45,937 bases of DNA from Nitrospirota bacterium. GTDB taxonomy: Bacteria; JACPQY01. Position 1 is the first letter of the stretch, and each line of letters starts with the position of its first letter. Both the position numbers and the translations under genes were made by a program. Positions 19,945 to 28,256 of the stretch are shown piece after piece. The stretch lies in assembly GCA_016190245.1 (NCBI GenBank), contig JACPQY010000008.1, forward strand, positions 1 to 45,937, read 5' to 3'. The notes under the pieces are model-generated. The model had not been told where the DNA came from, did not search any database, and saw only the letters and a list, made by a program, of their open reading frames with translations.

Positions 19945-20229
19945 CTACCGCAGGACAAGAACCCACAACGCAGCTAGCGAGACGCCGCCCGGGCCATCAA
20001 TGGCCTTGCGGACATCGGCCATCTTGCCGATGGTTCTTCCGCTCGCATCCGTGATGGTGTCACTTTTCACCTTGGCGACAGTGACGCCGGACTTGTCAAC
20101 GATGTCGGTGCCGCGGATCCGCCCGAGCGTCACGCCGGAGGCGTTTCGGATGTCGTTGCCGGCCAGCCGGGCCTCGGTGACGCCCGACTTGTTTCTGAGA
20201 TCGTTCCCCACGAGTTTGTAGTCCGCCAT
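19945..20229 (-). CDS. Small protein of four 16-residue beta repeats
   Basis: 94 aa. Residues 6-69 are four tandem 16-residue units of the pattern G-[NT]-D-[LI]-x-[ND]-x-S-G-V-T-x-x-[RK], as in GNDIRNASGVTLGR and GTDIVDKSGVTVAK. Ser-Gly pairs fall at 15-16, 31-32, 47-48 and 63-64. The regular turn spacing suggests a small four-bladed all-beta fold such as the 4-fold beta-flower proteins. A C-terminal hydrophobic tail (VSLAALWVLVL) may be a membrane anchor. An SD (GGGGG) precedes the ATG. It is the last gene of the minus-strand operon that starts at the WYL-box promoter. Confidence 0.7.
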   Translation of the reverse strand: MADYKLVGNDLRNKSGVTEARLAGNDIRNASGVTLGRIRGTDIVDKSGVTVAKVKSDTITDASGRTIGKMADVRKAIDGPGGVSLAALWVLVLR

Positions 20230-20249
20230 TGAATCCCCCTTTCAGTTTC

Positions 20250-20540
20250 CTACCGGAATAGTCTGTGCCACCAACGGAGATAGAAAGGCTGAGGCCTGAG
20301 TCGCAGAAAGCCCCACCCGAAGTTCCGATTGTTCACGAAGAACCAGTCCCACGCTTTCATGTAGTCGGCCTCCGACAAGTCGGTATCGTAGCCGCGAGTT
20401 TTCAGGGAAGCCACGAAGAAGGCAGCGACGTCCCTCGCCAACTCTCTGTCCGCCTTCTTCACTAGCTGGTCCAGCGCAAGCCTCAAGTTCGGGTCCCGCT
20501 CCAGTAGCTGGGCAACCTGCCGCCAGTCGGTGAGAACCAT
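20250..20540 (-). CDS. Uncharacterised 96-aa protein
   Basis: Not recognised. The first ~60 residues are charged and helical (QLVKKADRELARDVAAFFVA). The C terminus is strongly aromatic and basic (KAWDWFFVNNRNFGWGFLRL, ending LRWWHRLFR), which suggests binding to a membrane surface or protein. It lies 3 nt after the deiminase-like gene and 20 nt before the beta-repeat gene, clearly in one operon. Confidence 0.65.
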   Translation of the reverse strand: MVLTDWRQVAQLLERDPNLRLALDQLVKKADRELARDVAAFFVASLKTRGYDTDLSEADYMKAWDWFFVNNRNFGWGFLRLRPQPFYLRWWHRLFR

Positions 20541-20543
20541 GGC

Positions 20544-21485
20544 CTACCTCCGCCGGGAGACTTCCGCAGCAGACGCGACCTGCTTGGGGTACGTTGCCGT
20601 GATGCAATTCAAGACCCCGCCGTACGCGGCAAGCCGCCTGCAGTCGATTTGATGGTACTCCAGGTCCGGCCTCACCCTTTTCAGGGTCGCCACGGCCGTC
20701 CTGTCCATGCCGACGCCATAGGCGGGGACCAAGACCTTCCTGCCGTTCCTGTAGAAGTTGACGTAATTCCCGGCCGCGCTCGTCAGGCTGTCGGTGACAA
20801 AGCACGGCAGCCTGAGCACGGCTATTCCTGATGGGCCCAGCTTGCCCACCAGACAGTCGAACAGTTCGTTGTGGAAATCCTTCATCTCCTTGTCCTCATC
20901 GTACGATGCCACCATGAGAACATCCTTGTCCAAGAAACGGCAGTAGCCGTCGGCGTGACGGATCGGGTCGCGCTTCTCGTACTCGATAGCGACCAACCTT
21001 ACCCCGAAAGCGGCCTTGAACCAAGCGACCCACCCGGAAGCATCGAGGCCGGTGTTGCAGAGCATGAATTGCTTGGTCACGATGAGAACATCCCTGCCGT
21101 TGTAGACGAAATTGCCGCCTTCGCTGGTGAGGGGCACCCGGCGCAGGGGGAGTTTCAGGCGGCGAGCGATGGCCTCGATTCCTCGTGTGGCGCTCATGGC
21201 GTCGGTGAAGGCGGCGGCGCTTGGCTCCGCGTAGGAGGGTTCGTACTTGGGACACCAGAGGAAGCGAGCGCCCTTCGCCTGGAGGAGGATCGGCGCCCAA
21301 TCGCGGATCCAGAAATCCGTCAGCCAACAGTTCTCCTCGTCCAGGAGCACGACATCCGGCTTGAGCAGGTCAGCAATCTCCCGGAAAGTGTCTTCGAGTC
21401 CGGCTCGCCGCGGTGGCCGCACGAGATACGCCGTTCCCCCCATGAATTCGGCGCTCACAAGCCTACCCAATTGTCTCACGTGCAT
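20544..21485 (-). CDS. Agmatine/peptidylarginine deiminase-fold protein
   Basis: 313-aa guanidino-modifying enzyme fold. Family landmarks: ENCWLTDFWIRDWAPILL (catalytic-region Asp), SEGGNFVYNGRDVLI, DPIRHADGYCRFL (catalytic His-Asp), and GGVLNCITATYP with the nucleophilic Cys near the C terminus. All catalytic positions appear intact, so it may hydrolyse agmatine or arginine side chains. Typical agmatine deiminases are longer and the context is not polyamine metabolism. The ATG at 21485 has a good SD (GAGGAAGGG). A longer start at 21647 would overlap the upstream gene by 14 nt. Confidence 0.8.
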   Translation of the reverse strand: MHVRQLGRLVSAEFMGGTAYLVRPPRRAGLEDTFREIADLLKPDVVLLDEENCWLTDFWIRDWAPILLQAKGARFLWCPKYEPSYAEPSAAAFTDAMSATRGIEAIARRLKLPLRRVPLTSEGGNFVYNGRDVLIVTKQFMLCNTGLDASGWVAWFKAAFGVRLVAIEYEKRDPIRHADGYCRFLDKDVLMVASYDEDKEMKDFHNELFDCLVGKLGPSGIAVLRLPCFVTDSLTSAAGNYVNFYRNGRKVLVPAYGVGMDRTAVATLKRVRPDLEYHQIDCRRLAAYGGVLNCITATYPKQVASAAEVSRRR

Positions 21486-21633
21486 CCTGGGCCCTTCCTC
21501 TGACCTTTTACGATCTCCTGAAGGTGGTATCAGGTCCCGGTCGCGGTTCATCAAGCACTCGGTAGCCTGCCTGATCGTAGTCGGCGATAATCGTCGAGTC
21601 CGCTCCCAGACCGGCGGCAATGCCGGGGGCGGA

Positions 21634-22122
21634 CTAGCCGCGTTCATGGGGAAAGAGCGGCAGTTGGCGGCTGTGAACCCGATACACGCGGGCCAAGACC
21701 TTGGCGACTGCCCAGTACAGATTGGCAGGAATGAATGTCCCTCGTGGAGTGGAAACCTCCAGCGCGCGTGCCAAGGGAGTGTCCTCGCAGATCGGCACGC
21801 GGCCGGCCCGGGCGCTTCCGAGGGCTGAATCGTAGGACAGGTTGCCGCAGACGTCGAGTACGACAGGGGCGATCATGAATTCCGGATCGTAGTGGACGCT
21901 GATGGCGAGGGAGACTCCGTCCACAATCAGCACATCTGGAAGGACATGATCGGGGACGTCTACCAGTCCGTCATCGAGGCCCTCCTCCTGTGCAGGACGA
22001 TCTGTAAGGTGAGCATGCGCGCTTCTTGGCAGGGCCGGAACAACACTCCCGGCGGCAAGCACCGCAAGTCCATTCCTGACGAACGTTCTTCGATCCAAGA
22101 TGGCCTCCTTCCAGTTCATCAT
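21634..22122 (-). CDS. Tat-exported protein of unknown function
   Basis: 162 aa. The N terminus has a twin-arginine signal: DRRTFVRNGLAVLAAG, then SVVPALPRSAHA with an AxA-like cleavage site near residue 38. The mature part is acidic at first (EEGLDDGLVDVPDHVLPDV) and not recognised. The start ATG overlaps the stop of the 52-codon gene upstream (ATGA). It belongs to the WYL-box operon. A second Tat-signal protein is made from WYL box 3. Confidence 0.7.
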   Translation of the reverse strand: MMNWKEAILDRRTFVRNGLAVLAAGSVVPALPRSAHAHLTDRPAQEEGLDDGLVDVPDHVLPDVLIVDGVSLAISVHYDPEFMIAPVVLDVCGNLSYDSALGSARAGRVPICEDTPLARALEVSTPRGTFIPANLYWAVAKVLARVYRVHSRQLPLFPHERG

Positions 22123-22277
22123 TGCGGGGACCTGCGGGAATATCTGGAGATCCGTTCGAGGCCCTTCTTGATGCGTTCACCCTCGCGCAGGACGTTTTTC
22201 CAGTGGTGAAGAAACCATCTCCAGGGGAAGTCATCTTCCCGAATCCGCTCCACGCTACGGCTTGGTTTCCGTTTCAC
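22119..22277 (-). CDS. Small basic protein (52 codons), first gene of WYL-box operon
   Basis: Not recognised. The peptide begins VKRKPSRSVERIREDDFPWR and continues WFLHHWKNVLREGERIKKGL, ending SRRSPQ: basic, helical and rich in Trp. Support that it is real: the stop overlaps the next start as ATGA, the GTG start lies 7 nt after a -10 (TAGACT) placed exactly 11 nt from the WYL palindrome, and codon use looks coding. Leaderless translation would be needed. It could instead be a leader peptide. Confidence 0.55.
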   Translation of the reverse strand: MKRKPSRSVERIREDDFPWRWFLHHWKNVLREGERIKKGLERISRYSRRSPQ

Positions 22278-22284
22278 ACGCTTG

Positions 22285-22333
22285 AGTCTATCCCCGGCGC
22301 GTGACAGCCGCTGTCACATCTCCCGCGTATACT
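22285..22333. promoter_or_regulatory. WYL box 2: symmetric divergent promoter
   Basis: The palindrome TGACAGCCGCTGTCA (22302-22316, extended by one base pair each side) is flanked at exactly 11 nt on both sides by -10 hexamers: TATACT on the plus strand (22328-22333) toward the AAA+ gene, and TAGACT on the minus strand (22290-22285) toward the 52-codon gene. No proper -35 exists for either, so the palindrome occupies about -38 to -24 for both. A bound dimer would either activate or block both promoters at once. Confidence 0.75.
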
Positions 22334-22355
22334 GACGAGGCATGGAGGGGGGAAC

Positions 22356-24497
22356 ATGAAACGACGCGGGAAAGTCACCTCGGTCCCTGCACCGGAGGCA
22401 AGCCCGTTTGGACCATGCGTGGACGACTACGCCCACAACCTGCTCGTGGGCACTTCGCTCCGGCGTTTGGATGAGGCCGGCCTACGGCGGATTGAGTCCG
22501 TCGAGCCGGTGCTCAGGATGGTCTGTGCGACGACGGCGAGGGTTGCCGGGAGGGGCGCCAAGATCGGGGACTTCACGCGGGAAGACCTCCGGCGACGGCT
22601 GCGCGCTTATCTGCGTGGGTGCAGGAATCAGACGCGACCCCCGGGACCTGCAGATTCGCGGGTGGCGGACAACCTTGGAGTGATAGGGAACCTCTTGGAT
22701 CTGGACGAACACCAGAGGGCGGTGTTTCAGTTCATTCTGGCGCTGCACGATAGCCGCGAGATCAAGGAAATTGTGGAGACCTTCGGTGCCGTCTCGGCTG
22801 TCCGGGCGGCTTCGCTCATCGCGGCTGCCACAACGATATCGAACGATCACGTCATGAGGGCACTGGATCGAGCCGGTGGCCTTCTCGCAAGTGGCTTGGT
22901 GGAGATTGACGCGAAGGGCAGCTACTCCCTCGAGGGCAAGGTTACGCTCAAGCCCGGTGTTCTGGATGAATGTCTTGCGCCCGGCCTTGACCGTGATCGG
23001 CTCATCTCGCGGTTTCTGCCCCCGGCAGGGGTGAGTCAACTTGGCTGGGATGATTTCGAGCACATGCGGGTGCCGGGCCGCACGGCTCGAGACCTGCTCG
23101 CCGGGACTCTCCAGTCTCGGCGTCCGGGGGTGAACGTCCTCTTCTACGGGGAAACCGGAACCGGCAAGACGGAACTGGCGAAGCTGCTGGCTCGAGACAT
23201 TGGCACGACACTGTACGTGGCCGGACGGGCGGATGAAAGCGGGGAGTCTGCCCACGCATGGGAGCGGCTGTCGTCCCTGCTCCTTGGTGAGCGGCTTCTC
23301 CGAGACGGCACATCACTCCTCCTCTTCGATGAAATGGAGGATCTCTTTACATGGGAGTTTCATGGCACCCACCCACGCGGTGTCCCCTCGATGTCGAAAC
23401 AGTGGTTCAATAACCTCCTGGAAAACACCCCCGTTCCCACCATTTGGATCACGAATCTCGTCGAAGGAATCGACCGGGCGTTTCTTCGGCGGTTTTCCTA
23501 CGCCGTGGAATTTCGCCCAATCGGACCCCGGCAGCGCGCCCGGGTGTTGAATCGGCATCTTGGTGAACAGGGTCGAATTCCTCCATCGGACGTAGAGCAG
23601 ATGGCGCAAAAGTTCACCGTCAGCCCAGCTCAACTCCGAAGTGCCGTGGAGTCCGCCCGCTTGATTGCCGGTACTGCTCCTCCAGATCGCGAAACGATTG
23701 AGCACGTGCTCGCGCCGATGCAAAAGATTGTAACGGGCGAGGATCCCGAAAAGCGTCCTGTGTTCGACGCCACCGCGTACCGGATTGACGCCCTGAACAG
23801 TGTTGAGGATCTTGGACGGATCGCGGATCAGCTCACAAGGTGGGAACCGTCGCGAGGAGCCGGGGTCTCAATGTGCCTCTACGGCCCGCCCGGCACGGGG
23901 AAGTCCGAATACGCGAAATATCTCGCGCACCGCATGGGCAGACCCATACTCTACCGGCACGCATCCGACATCCTGGGCCCCTTCTGGGGGCAAACAGAAG
24001 CGATGATCGCGGAGGCCTTCCGCAGGGCGACGGACGAGGATTCGCTCCTCCTTTTCGACGAGGCGGATTCATTCCTCCGCGACCGGCGGTCGGTGATGCA
24101 TTCCTGGGAGACGATCCAGGTGAACGAATTCCTTCAGCAACTCGAATCGTTCCGGGGTGTGGTCGTCTGCACGACCAATCTTTGGCACAACATTGACGAG
24201 GCGGCGCTCCGGCGTTTCATTTTCAAGGCCGAATTCCGCTACCTCCGGCTGGAGCAGGGTGTGGCGCTATTCCGCAGCAGTTTCTCCCCCTACCTTGACC
24301 GGCCGCCCTCGGAGGATGACGTTGGGATGGTGTGCTCTGCCCTCGCCGGTATCGGCAACCTCGCTCCCGGCGATTTCGCAGCGGTCAGCCGACGCTGGCG
24401 GGCTATGGGAAATCGCTCGACCGCCCGCGAGCTGGTTCAGGCTCTCGTGAGCGAGGCACGTGCAAAGCCCGGCGCCGCCGGACCGATTGGGTTTTAG
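22356..24497 (+). CDS. Tandem AAA+ ATPase
   Basis: 713 aa with an N-terminal helical domain (about 1-230) and two AAA+ modules. Module 1 has Walker [14 protein letters not shown] (about 264), Walker [11 protein letters not shown], sensor WITNLVEG and an arginine-finger-like FLRRF. Module 2 has Walker [14 protein letters not shown] (about 509), Walker [11 protein letters not shown], sensor VVCTTN and ALRRF. Both look catalytically intact, recalling CDC48-like unfoldases or remodelers. No protease domain is present. An SD (GGAGGGGGG) precedes the ATG, and the mRNA leader is about 16 nt. The 3' end overlaps the convergent ClpX-type zinc-finger gene by 4 bp. Confidence 0.88.
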   Translation: MKRRGKVTSVPAPEASPFGPCVDDYAHNLLVGTSLRRLDEAGLRRIESVEPVLRMVCATTARVAGRGAKIGDFTREDLRRRLRAYLRGCRNQTRPPGPADSRVADNLGVIGNLLDLDEHQRAVFQFILALHDSREIKEIVETFGAVSAVRAASLIAAATTISNDHVMRALDRAGGLLASGLVEIDAKGSYSLEGKVTLKPGVLDECLAPGLDRDRLISRFLPPAGVSQLGWDDFEHMRVPGRTARDLLAGTLQSRRPGVNVLFYGETGTGKTELAKLLARDIGTTLYVAGRADESGESAHAWERLSSLLLGERLLRDGTSLLLFDEMEDLFTWEFHGTHPRGVPSMSKQWFNNLLENTPVPTIWITNLVEGIDRAFLRRFSYAVEFRPIGPRQRARVLNRHLGEQGRIPPSDVEQMAQKFTVSPAQLRSAVESARLIAGTAPPDRETIEHVLAPMQKIVTGEDPEKRPVFDATAYRIDALNSVEDLGRIADQLTRWEPSRGAGVSMCLYGPPGTGKSEYAKYLAHRMGRPILYRHASDILGPFWGQTEAMIAEAFRRATDEDSLLLFDEADSFLRDRRSVMHSWETIQVNEFLQQLESFRGVVVCTTNLWHNIDEAALRRFIFKAEFRYLRLEQGVALFRSSFSPYLDRPPSEDDVGMVCSALAGIGNLAPGDFAAVSRRWRAMGNRSTARELVQALVSEARAKPGAAGPIGF

Positions 24498-25009
24498 CGA
24501 CGATATTGCGCGTCAAGCGAGCGAAGATAGCACACCGCGCCGACGGTCGAGGCAAGCAGATTGGCCAGGAAACGTCCGAATCTCCCGAAGAGGAACGAGG
24601 CGGACGGTCCGTCTGTCTCGTCGCTCCGATCCAAGGGGAATGCCACGATCGACACGCCTCTGCCGAGGAGGTAGTCGCCGGCGATGCCGATGCGGTTCAT
24701 GCACTCGATAGCTTTCCACTTCGTTGAAAACGCCCCGTGCCAGGTTACATGCCCCCTCCGCTCGGTCTGAATCAGATAGATCTCCTTCGGGTACCGGCTG
24801 CACGCTTCGGGAGAGTCCCCGGCGGGGCTTTTGTTCAGGATTCTCCGCTTGTCCCGGCTTCCGGTCGCTTCGGCGACAATGTCAGCGCAAAGCTCTACGC
24901 ATTCATCGCAGATGCAGACGCCGGGACCGGCGATGAGCTTGCGAACCTCGTGCTGTCCTTTGCCGCACCAGGAACAAACCGGCAGGCCTGACTCAGCTTC
25001 GCTGGACAT
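24494..25009 (-). CDS. Stand-alone ClpX-type C4 zinc-finger protein
   Basis: 171 aa. Residues 11-45 match the ClpX N-terminal zinc-binding domain closely: [19 protein letters not shown], then [13 protein letters not shown], with zinc ligands C12, C15, C34 and C37. In ClpX this domain dimerises and binds substrates and adaptors. Here no AAA+ domain follows. The rest ([20 protein letters not shown] onward) is unrecognised and ends in a hydrophobic stretch ([16 protein letters not shown]). It is last in the operon from WYL box 3 and overlaps the phosphoesterase gene by 17 nt. It could serve as adaptor for the neighbouring AAA+ ATPase. Confidence 0.8.
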   Translation of the reverse strand: MSSEAESGLPVCSWCGKGQHEVRKLIAGPGVCICDECVELCADIVAEATGSRDKRRILNKSPAGDSPEACSRYPKEIYLIQTERRGHVTWHGAFSTKWKAIECMNRIGIAGDYLLGRGVSIVAFPLDRSDETDGPSASFLFGRFGRFLANLLASTVGAVCYLRSLDAQYRR

Positions 25010-25745
25010 CGCTTTCGGCGGGAGCGTCCAAGAGCGTGCCCTGCGGCCCGGGGTTGATGATGAGGGTGTCGCCGATTGTATCGGTTGCGCCGAAACGGTC
25101 GTGGAAGTGGCCGCAGATGACGATGCGGGGTTTCAGGACTTCGGCGATGTTCCGGACGATCCGACTGCCCTGTGCTCGTCCCCCGGAATGGCCTTGGAAT
25201 TGTCCGTTCTCGTAGATTGGCTCATGACCGCACCCTCCGCCTGGTCCTGCGATGCCGTCCTGGCATCGGTCGGTGCTTCGGGTGCAGGCCGTCCGGTGGC
25301 CGCAGCACGCCGTGCCTGCCGGGGGGTAGTGGGACACGAGAATCAGGGGCAGCGACAGGTTGAGTTGACTCCGAATGAGGTGCAAATACGTGTCCATGGC
25401 TTCGAGGTCCTCTTCGTGGTGTGGGCTGAGGTCGTCGGTGCCGTCAATTCCGGCGATCTGAACACCGGCCACCTTCACAACCTTGCAGCCGATCCAATGG
25501 CAGCCTGGGTAAAACGCTTCGATACGCTTACACATTTTCGGTGACTCATGATTCCCCGCGATGAAGTAGACGGGGATCCCAGCGTCGGCGATGAGGCGCC
25601 ATGAATCCTCCCGACTCTCTTCGAACACCGCAAAATCTCCGCCGCAAACCAAACACTCGACCTTCTTTTCCTGAGCCAGGGAAGCGATCTTCCTTGCTGA
25701 CCCTGCCGAGCCGTGATGATCGGTGAAGGCCACGAAACTCGTCAT
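24993..25745 (-). CDS. Calcineurin-like metallophosphoesterase
   Basis: 250 aa with all five metal-binding blocks of the superfamily: AFTDHHGS (D-x-H), VCGGDFAVF (GD), AGNHES (GNHE), VSHYPP and ICGHFHD (GHxH). An insertion rich in Cys, His and Gly ([20 protein letters not shown]) between blocks 4 and 5 could bind metal. The substrate is unknown; the fold covers nucleic acid, nucleotide and protein phosphatases. The ATG at 25745 overlaps the previous stop as ATGA. Confidence 0.87.
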   Translation of the reverse strand: MTSFVAFTDHHGSAGSARKIASLAQEKKVECLVCGGDFAVFEESREDSWRLIADAGIPVYFIAGNHESPKMCKRIEAFYPGCHWIGCKVVKVAGVQIAGIDGTDDLSPHHEEDLEAMDTYLHLIRSQLNLSLPLILVSHYPPAGTACCGHRTACTRSTDRCQDGIAGPGGGCGHEPIYENGQFQGHSGGRAQGSRIVRNIAEVLKPRIVICGHFHDRFGATDTIGDTLIINPGPQGTLLDAPAESDVQRS

Positions 25746-27577
25746 GTCGACACCTGAATCCTTGTTCCATACGACCGGACGCACAACGCCGCGCCCACGA
25801 TGGAAATCAGCGGGTCAAGTTCGTCCATGAGCTGGCGGCCGTGATCAGCTGCCTCAGGGGAGTTCAGTTGCTCGTACAGTACTTGTCCATGGACCTCGTC
25901 GGGACTCTGGCGGAAATGTGTAAGGGCTGCGAGAGTACCTTGCTGCCCGGTTTCCAAGAGCCAGGTAAATGCCGCCGCGCGCGCTCTGGCATCGTGGCAC
26001 GAATCGAGCCCATGCGAGATCTCAGCCGCCCATGCAGGCGTACCCCAGCGGCCGCACAGAAGACGTCCCCATGTTGCTTCGGGTTCGGTGGAGATCCCCT
26101 GCCAACCACCGAATAGTTCGAGGATGTTGCGGGGGACGACATCGGGGCGGAAGAAAAACACGTGTTCTGCAAGAGAAAGACGGTCTTCCCCTGATGCCGT
26201 AGCTATCCAGTCGCTAAGATCCGGCTTGAGTCCTGTCACTTGGTTCCACCAGAGAGGCTGAAGCCCTCCGGATTCTCGCAGGCGGTCATAGCTCAGGTCA
26301 TGCAGCCATTGACGGCCTGCCACGGAACAGGCGAGACGTTTCATCATCCACCAATCCCAACCCTCATGCCCCACCTCCCTATGGAGTTTCCGGATGGCGG
26401 AACGGAGGGAGTTCTGGTCCAACAGGTAGCCCAGCGTGAAAACGGCTTCCAACCTATCTTGGGCCGGCGCTGCCCGGGCGACGCGGACAAAGTCATCCGG
26501 AGCGAACCGTTCGCCCTGACTGATGAGCCAGCGCCCAACACGTGCGATTGCATCCGTCCCCCCATTCGTCCATCGCTCGGGGTGAGGATCCGCGAGCGCG
26601 CGGTCGAGTTTTCGTCGGGTCTCACGCGGGTCGAGAGAGATTGAACCGCCCCGAGGCCCATGCCCGAGCAATTTCCCAGCCGCCATGAGGACTGCGACAG
26701 GGCTACGCGAGTGCTGATACACGTCCAGCAGCAAATGGGCGCACCTGCAACAGTTCGCGACTGCCTCGCCGGATACGGTGGGCCGCCGGGCGGAAGGATG
26801 GACGACTTCCGGACTGTGCCAGCCGCCGGGGGGAGAGAGAAGGAAGAGCGCTTCTTCCGGGTGGCTGGCAGTTGCGATGAGTCTGTGGAATTCGGCGTCC
26901 CATGGGGTGGGCGGCCAGTCGAAGAACGCGAGCAGGATTTCGGTTTGGATTCTCTCATCCACATCCGAAAAGCGGGGGCCGAGTACTGGCATTATCTCCT
27001 CCGGGGGGAAACTTGAAAGAAAGCCGGGCCAGAGGTCATCCACCGGCCAAGTCTCGCTATTAGCGATCGCATGCAAACAGTAGTGTCGGTATTCGGGGGA
27101 GACCTCGAACAGCTTGGATCGCGCGTACCAGTCGCCATTGTTTGCGCGGTCCCGCAAAAGGGCCAAGCACCTCGGGGTGGCGGGTAATGGGCAATCCCAG
27201 AAATCGTAATCGAAATTCAACAGTGAGTCCTTCATGGAGAGTTGCTTCTCAATCCAATTCGGCTCAAGCCTTGCTCTTGCGACTGAAAGGGCGCGCATGT
27301 AATTGGCAGCCTCGGCGCACGGAGGCGGCAATCGAAGGTTCTTGATCCATTCGAGGGCCTTGGGACTCCCGCTCCGGCCGAGCGCATCTATCACGACGGG
27401 GTCCATGGGGCCGCCCCGGCACTCCCATTTCAGAAGGATGCTGGTGGCGCGATCAAGTGACACCCTGGTGTCTCCAGGCATCGTTGCCGGCTCTCGCCAT
27501 GGAGCCCGCAGCACGGGGCGGGCGAGGAGTCCAGCTGTGGCGACCCCCGCGGTGCAGATGAATTCCCTTCGTCTCAT
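25742..27577 (-). CDS. Tat-signal alpha-solenoid (HEAT-like) protein
   Basis: 611 aa. It starts with a twin-arginine-type signal (MRRREFICTAGVATAGLL). The rest is helical with repeating pairs reminiscent of HEAT repeats (DPVVIDALGRSGSPKALEWI near the N terminus, LAALTHFRQSPDEVHGQVLY near the C terminus) and many Trp residues. No catalytic motif is recognised. A strong SD (AGGAGG) lies 5 nt before the ATG and a -10 (TACCAT) 11 nt from WYL box 3. It heads the three-gene operon with the phosphoesterase and zinc-finger genes. Confidence 0.75.
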   Translation of the reverse strand: MRRREFICTAGVATAGLLARPVLRAPWREPATMPGDTRVSLDRATSILLKWECRGGPMDPVVIDALGRSGSPKALEWIKNLRLPPPCAEAANYMRALSVARARLEPNWIEKQLSMKDSLLNFDYDFWDCPLPATPRCLALLRDRANNGDWYARSKLFEVSPEYRHYCLHAIANSETWPVDDLWPGFLSSFPPEEIMPVLGPRFSDVDERIQTEILLAFFDWPPTPWDAEFHRLIATASHPEEALFLLSPPGGWHSPEVVHPSARRPTVSGEAVANCCRCAHLLLDVYQHSRSPVAVLMAAGKLLGHGPRGGSISLDPRETRRKLDRALADPHPERWTNGGTDAIARVGRWLISQGERFAPDDFVRVARAAPAQDRLEAVFTLGYLLDQNSLRSAIRKLHREVGHEGWDWWMMKRLACSVAGRQWLHDLSYDRLRESGGLQPLWWNQVTGLKPDLSDWIATASGEDRLSLAEHVFFFRPDVVPRNILELFGGWQGISTEPEATWGRLLCGRWGTPAWAAEISHGLDSCHDARARAAAFTWLLETGQQGTLAALTHFRQSPDEVHGQVLYEQLNSPEAADHGRQLMDELDPLISIVGAALCVRSYGTRIQVST

Positions 27578-27597
27578 GGGTACCTCCTGAAGTCGCT

Positions 27598-27629
27598 ATG
27601 GTACCGGCAGGGGTGGACAGCCGCTGTCA
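27598..27629 (-). promoter_or_regulatory. WYL box 3 with -10 for the solenoid operon
   Basis: A 13-bp perfect core GACAGCCGCTGTC (27616-27628) lies within a 15-bp site with one outer mismatch. On the minus strand it is followed after exactly 11 nt by TACCAT (27603-27598), then a ~15-nt leader with SD and the ATG at 27577. The geometry is identical to WYL box 2. Confidence 0.72.
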
Positions 27630-27754
27630 CAGCCGTCCATCATCTTGGAGGGGTGCGGAAGTTCGGCAGTAACAGAGGACGGGAGAGCACGGAGCTCTCT
27701 GAAGCAGCCTGAGATCACCGGAGGCCCGCGAGGGCCGACGTGCGCAATCTGAGT

Positions 27755-28240
27755 CTACGGCGTCCCTTTCGTGGGCGGGCGCAGGAGCCAGCGGGGGACT
27801 TCGCGGCAGTAGGTTTCGTAGTCGGCGCCGAACTGCCGGCGAAGGTGGGGTTCTTCGTAGAGGAGGACGAAGAGATTGAAGGCGACGGCGAGGGCGGCGG
27901 CCCAGATGAGGATGGGGAGCGAGCCGAAAACGAAGGACTCAGAGGCGACGGTGATGAGGACGCTGAGGTACATCGGGTTGCGCACGCAGCGGTAGAGTCC
28001 GCCTCGGACGAGGAACTTGGGGGGATCGATCGGGACGAGCGTGCCGCGCCCTTTGCGCGCGAAGTCCGCAATGCACCAAATGAGACCGGCCGCGCCGATG
28101 AGCAACGCCGGCAGGGCGGCATAGCGGCCGAAGCCCGGGTCGAAGCGGCCCCAACCTGCGCGCAGGAGCAACCACGGTGCGATGATCGTCGTGGTTCCGG
28201 GAACCGCGAGCGCCGCAACGATCGCCCGAAGGTACAGCAT
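27755..28240 (-). CDS. Isoprenylcysteine carboxyl methyltransferase-like membrane protein
   Basis: 161-aa integral membrane protein with about four hydrophobic segments and the ICMT/PEMT-type SAM-binding C terminus: LYRCVRNPMYLSVLI, YEEPHLRRQFGADYETYCRE, VPRWL. Bacterial members methylate small or lipid substrates. The substrate here is unknown. It starts 17 nt from the second copy of the two-hairpin repeat. The 27630-27754 stretch before it shows only a small GAGAGC/GCTCTC hairpin. Confidence 0.85.
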   Translation of the reverse strand: MLYLRAIVAALAVPGTTTIIAPWLLLRAGWGRFDPGFGRYAALPALLIGAAGLIWCIADFARKGRGTLVPIDPPKFLVRGGLYRCVRNPMYLSVLITVASESFVFGSLPILIWAAALAVAFNLFVLLYEEPHLRRQFGADYETYCREVPRWLLRPPTKGTP

Positions 28241-28256
28241 CGGTTCTACCAGCGTG

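Noticed and set aside
20788-20800. Possible fourth WYL box (GGCTGTCGGTGACA)
   Set aside because: The half-sites do not form the 7+1+7 palindrome, and the sequence lies inside the coding region of the deiminase-fold gene.
21971-22234. Minus-strand frame of 87 codons overlapping the Tat protein and 52-codon gene
   Set aside because: It competes with the better-supported 52-codon frame, which has stop/start coupling and promoter spacing, and its composition (Cys/Gly/Arg) looks random.
27646-27710. tRNA-like or small RNA between WYL box 3 and the ICMT-like gene
   Set aside because: Only a 6-bp GAGAGC/GCTCTC hairpin is present, with no cloverleaf and no T tract.
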